DNA from: Sphingomonas sp.
GTDB taxonomy: Bacteria; Pseudomonadota; Alphaproteobacteria; Sphingomonadales; Sphingomonadaceae
Reading direction: 5' to 3'
Assembly: GCA_030146605.1 (NCBI GenBank)
Contig: JASLBO010000167.1
Coordinates: 1-5,136 of the forward strand
Length of the DNA stretch: 5,136 bases
Each line of letters begins with the position of its first letter. Position 1 is the stretch's first letter. The notes below the pieces were generated by a model. The model was not told the DNA's origin. It was given only the letters and a program-made list of their open reading frames with translations, and searched no databases. The position numbers and the translations under genes are program-made. Shown here piece by piece: positions 4,213 to 5,136 of the stretch.

Positions 4213-5136
4213 ATGGCGCATTCGGGATTCGTACCACTCCGGGTCTTCTCTTCCTACACGATGCTCGAAGGCGCGATCGAGCCCAAGGCGATCGCGAGGC
4301 GCGCGCGCGAACTCGGCTTCCCCGCGGTCGCGGTCAGCGATCGCAACGGCCTCTATGCCGCGATGCCCTTCTCCGACGCGTGCAAGAAATCGGGCGTCCA
4401 GCCGATCATCGGCACCCTGCTCGCGGTCAAGCGACCCGAGCTGGCCGAGGGCGCGCCCGTCGCGATCGACTGGCTCGCGCTCTACGCGCAGGACGAGACC
4501 GGCTATCTCAACCTCTGCAATCTCGTCTCGGCGGCGCATCTCGACCGCCCGCTCGAGGAGGACGCGCATGTCCCCTTCGATGCACTCGACGGCCGCACCG
4601 ACGGGCTGCTCTGCCTTACCGCAGGCGCCGAGGGCGCGCTGGCCCGGCTCTATGCGGAGGGGCAGGACAGCGCCGCCGAGGCCTATGCCGCGCGGATCGA
4701 GGCGCTGTTTCCCGATCGGCTCTACATCGAGATCGTCCGGCGTCTGAACGAAGTCGAGGGCCGCGCCGAGGCCAAATTGCTCGATTACGCCTATGCCCGC
4801 GATCTTCCGATCGTCGGCACCAATCCGTGCTGCTTCGCCGAAGAGACTTTTCACGAGGCGCATGACGCGATGCTGTGCATCGCCAATTCCTCCTACATCG
4901 CCAGCGACGATCGCCCGCGCAGCTCGCCCGATGCGTGGATGAAGCCGGCGAACGAGATGCGAAACCTGTTCGCCGACTTGCCCGAGGCGATCTCGAACAC
5001 GCTCGTCGTCGCCCAGCGCTGCGCCTATTCCGCGCCCAAGCGCAAGCCGATCCTGCCCAGCCTTGCCGGCGACCGCGAGGGCGAGGCACGGATGCTGCGC
5101 GAGCAGGCGCGCGAAGGGCTGATTGCCCGGCTGAAG
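4213..5136 (+). CDS. dnaE: DNA polymerase III alpha subunit DnaE (N-terminal part, cut by window end)
   Basis: This is the catalytic subunit of the replicative polymerase. Only the first 308 codons are present and the frame is open to the window end; the family is usually about 1150 residues, so the palm, fingers, thumb and beta-binding parts lie beyond. The visible part is the PHP domain: FVPLRVFSSYTMLEGAI (6-22), GFPAVAVSDRNGLYAAM (35-51), GVQPIIGT (61-68), YIEIVRR (171-177), VGTNPCCF (201-208) with EAHDAMLCI (215-223), and NLFADLPEAISNTLVVAQRC (251-270). The N-terminal wording fits replicative DnaE1 and not the mutagenic DnaE2/ImuC type. Phe12 and Cys207 replace histidines that bind metal in catalytically competent PHP domains, so proofreading should depend on a separate epsilon subunit (DnaQ). 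ATG 4213 has AGGG (4202-4205) 7 nt upstream and gives the normal family start. Confidence 0.96.
   Translation, partial: MAHSGFVPLRVFSSYTMLEGAIEPKAIARRARELGFPAVAVSDRNGLYAAMPFSDACKKSGVQPIIGTLLAVKRPELAEGAPVAIDWLALYAQDETGYLNLCNLVSAAHLDRPLEEDAHVPFDALDGRTDGLLCLTAGAEGALARLYAEGQDSAAEAYAARIEALFPDRLYIEIVRRLNEVEGRAEAKLLDYAYARDLPIVGTNPCCFAEETFHEAHDAMLCIANSSYIASDDRPRSSPDAWMKPANEMRNLFADLPEAISNTLVVAQRCAYSAPKRKPILPSLAGDREGEARMLREQAREGLIARLK

Noticed and set aside
3988..4863. Leftward 291-codon open frame antisense to dnaE that runs through the spacer.
   Set aside because: Most of it is the antisense of a certain dnaE N-terminus; the remainder crosses the dyads and repeat of the spacer.

Overview
This window looks like ordinary chromosome from a high-GC alphaproteobacterium, most likely a member of the Sphingomonadales. 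The evidence is the strong G/C third-position bias, a single LolC/E-type permease followed directly by LolD, and a DnaE N-terminus of the form I associate with sphingomonad DnaE1 (FVPLRVFSSYTMLEG). The taxonomic call is my recognition of these sequences, not a database result.

Layout. Positions 1-528 hold no protein gene I can support. They are rich in GC hairpins, including one that resembles a leftward intrinsic terminator (199-224), a bulged hairpin (398-426) and a weak promoter-like pair before the first gene. Positions 529-3515 form a tight rightward operon: lolC/E permease, lolD ATPase, a GNAT acetyltransferase and a glutathione peroxidase-family peroxidase. Every junction overlaps, by 8 nt at the first and by ATGA overlaps at the next two, so the four genes are probably co-transcribed and translationally coupled. 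A hairpin at 3519-3538 follows. A convergent leftward gene (3552-3971) encodes a small uncharacterised protein with a possible zinc-binding cysteine cluster. A divergent spacer (3972-4212) separates it from dnaE, the DNA polymerase III alpha subunit, which starts at 4213 and runs off the right edge (308 codons visible).

How the genes work together. LolC/E and LolD form the inner-membrane ABC machine that hands outer-membrane lipoproteins to LolA. The peroxidase and acetyltransferase are cytoplasmic passengers of the same transcript with no obvious mechanistic link. DnaE is the replicative polymerase; its visible part is a PHP domain that has lost at least two metal ligands.

I see no mobile element, CRISPR array, tRNA or rRNA, and no convincing novel multi-gene system. 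The most interesting unexplained structure is the dnaE upstream spacer. It contains a degenerate 51-bp tandem direct repeat (29 of 51 positions identical by my count), a perfect 6-3-6 dyad and a near-CtrA-type site. Next come the uncharacterised cysteine-rich protein and the structured gene-free left end, which could encode a leftward small RNA.
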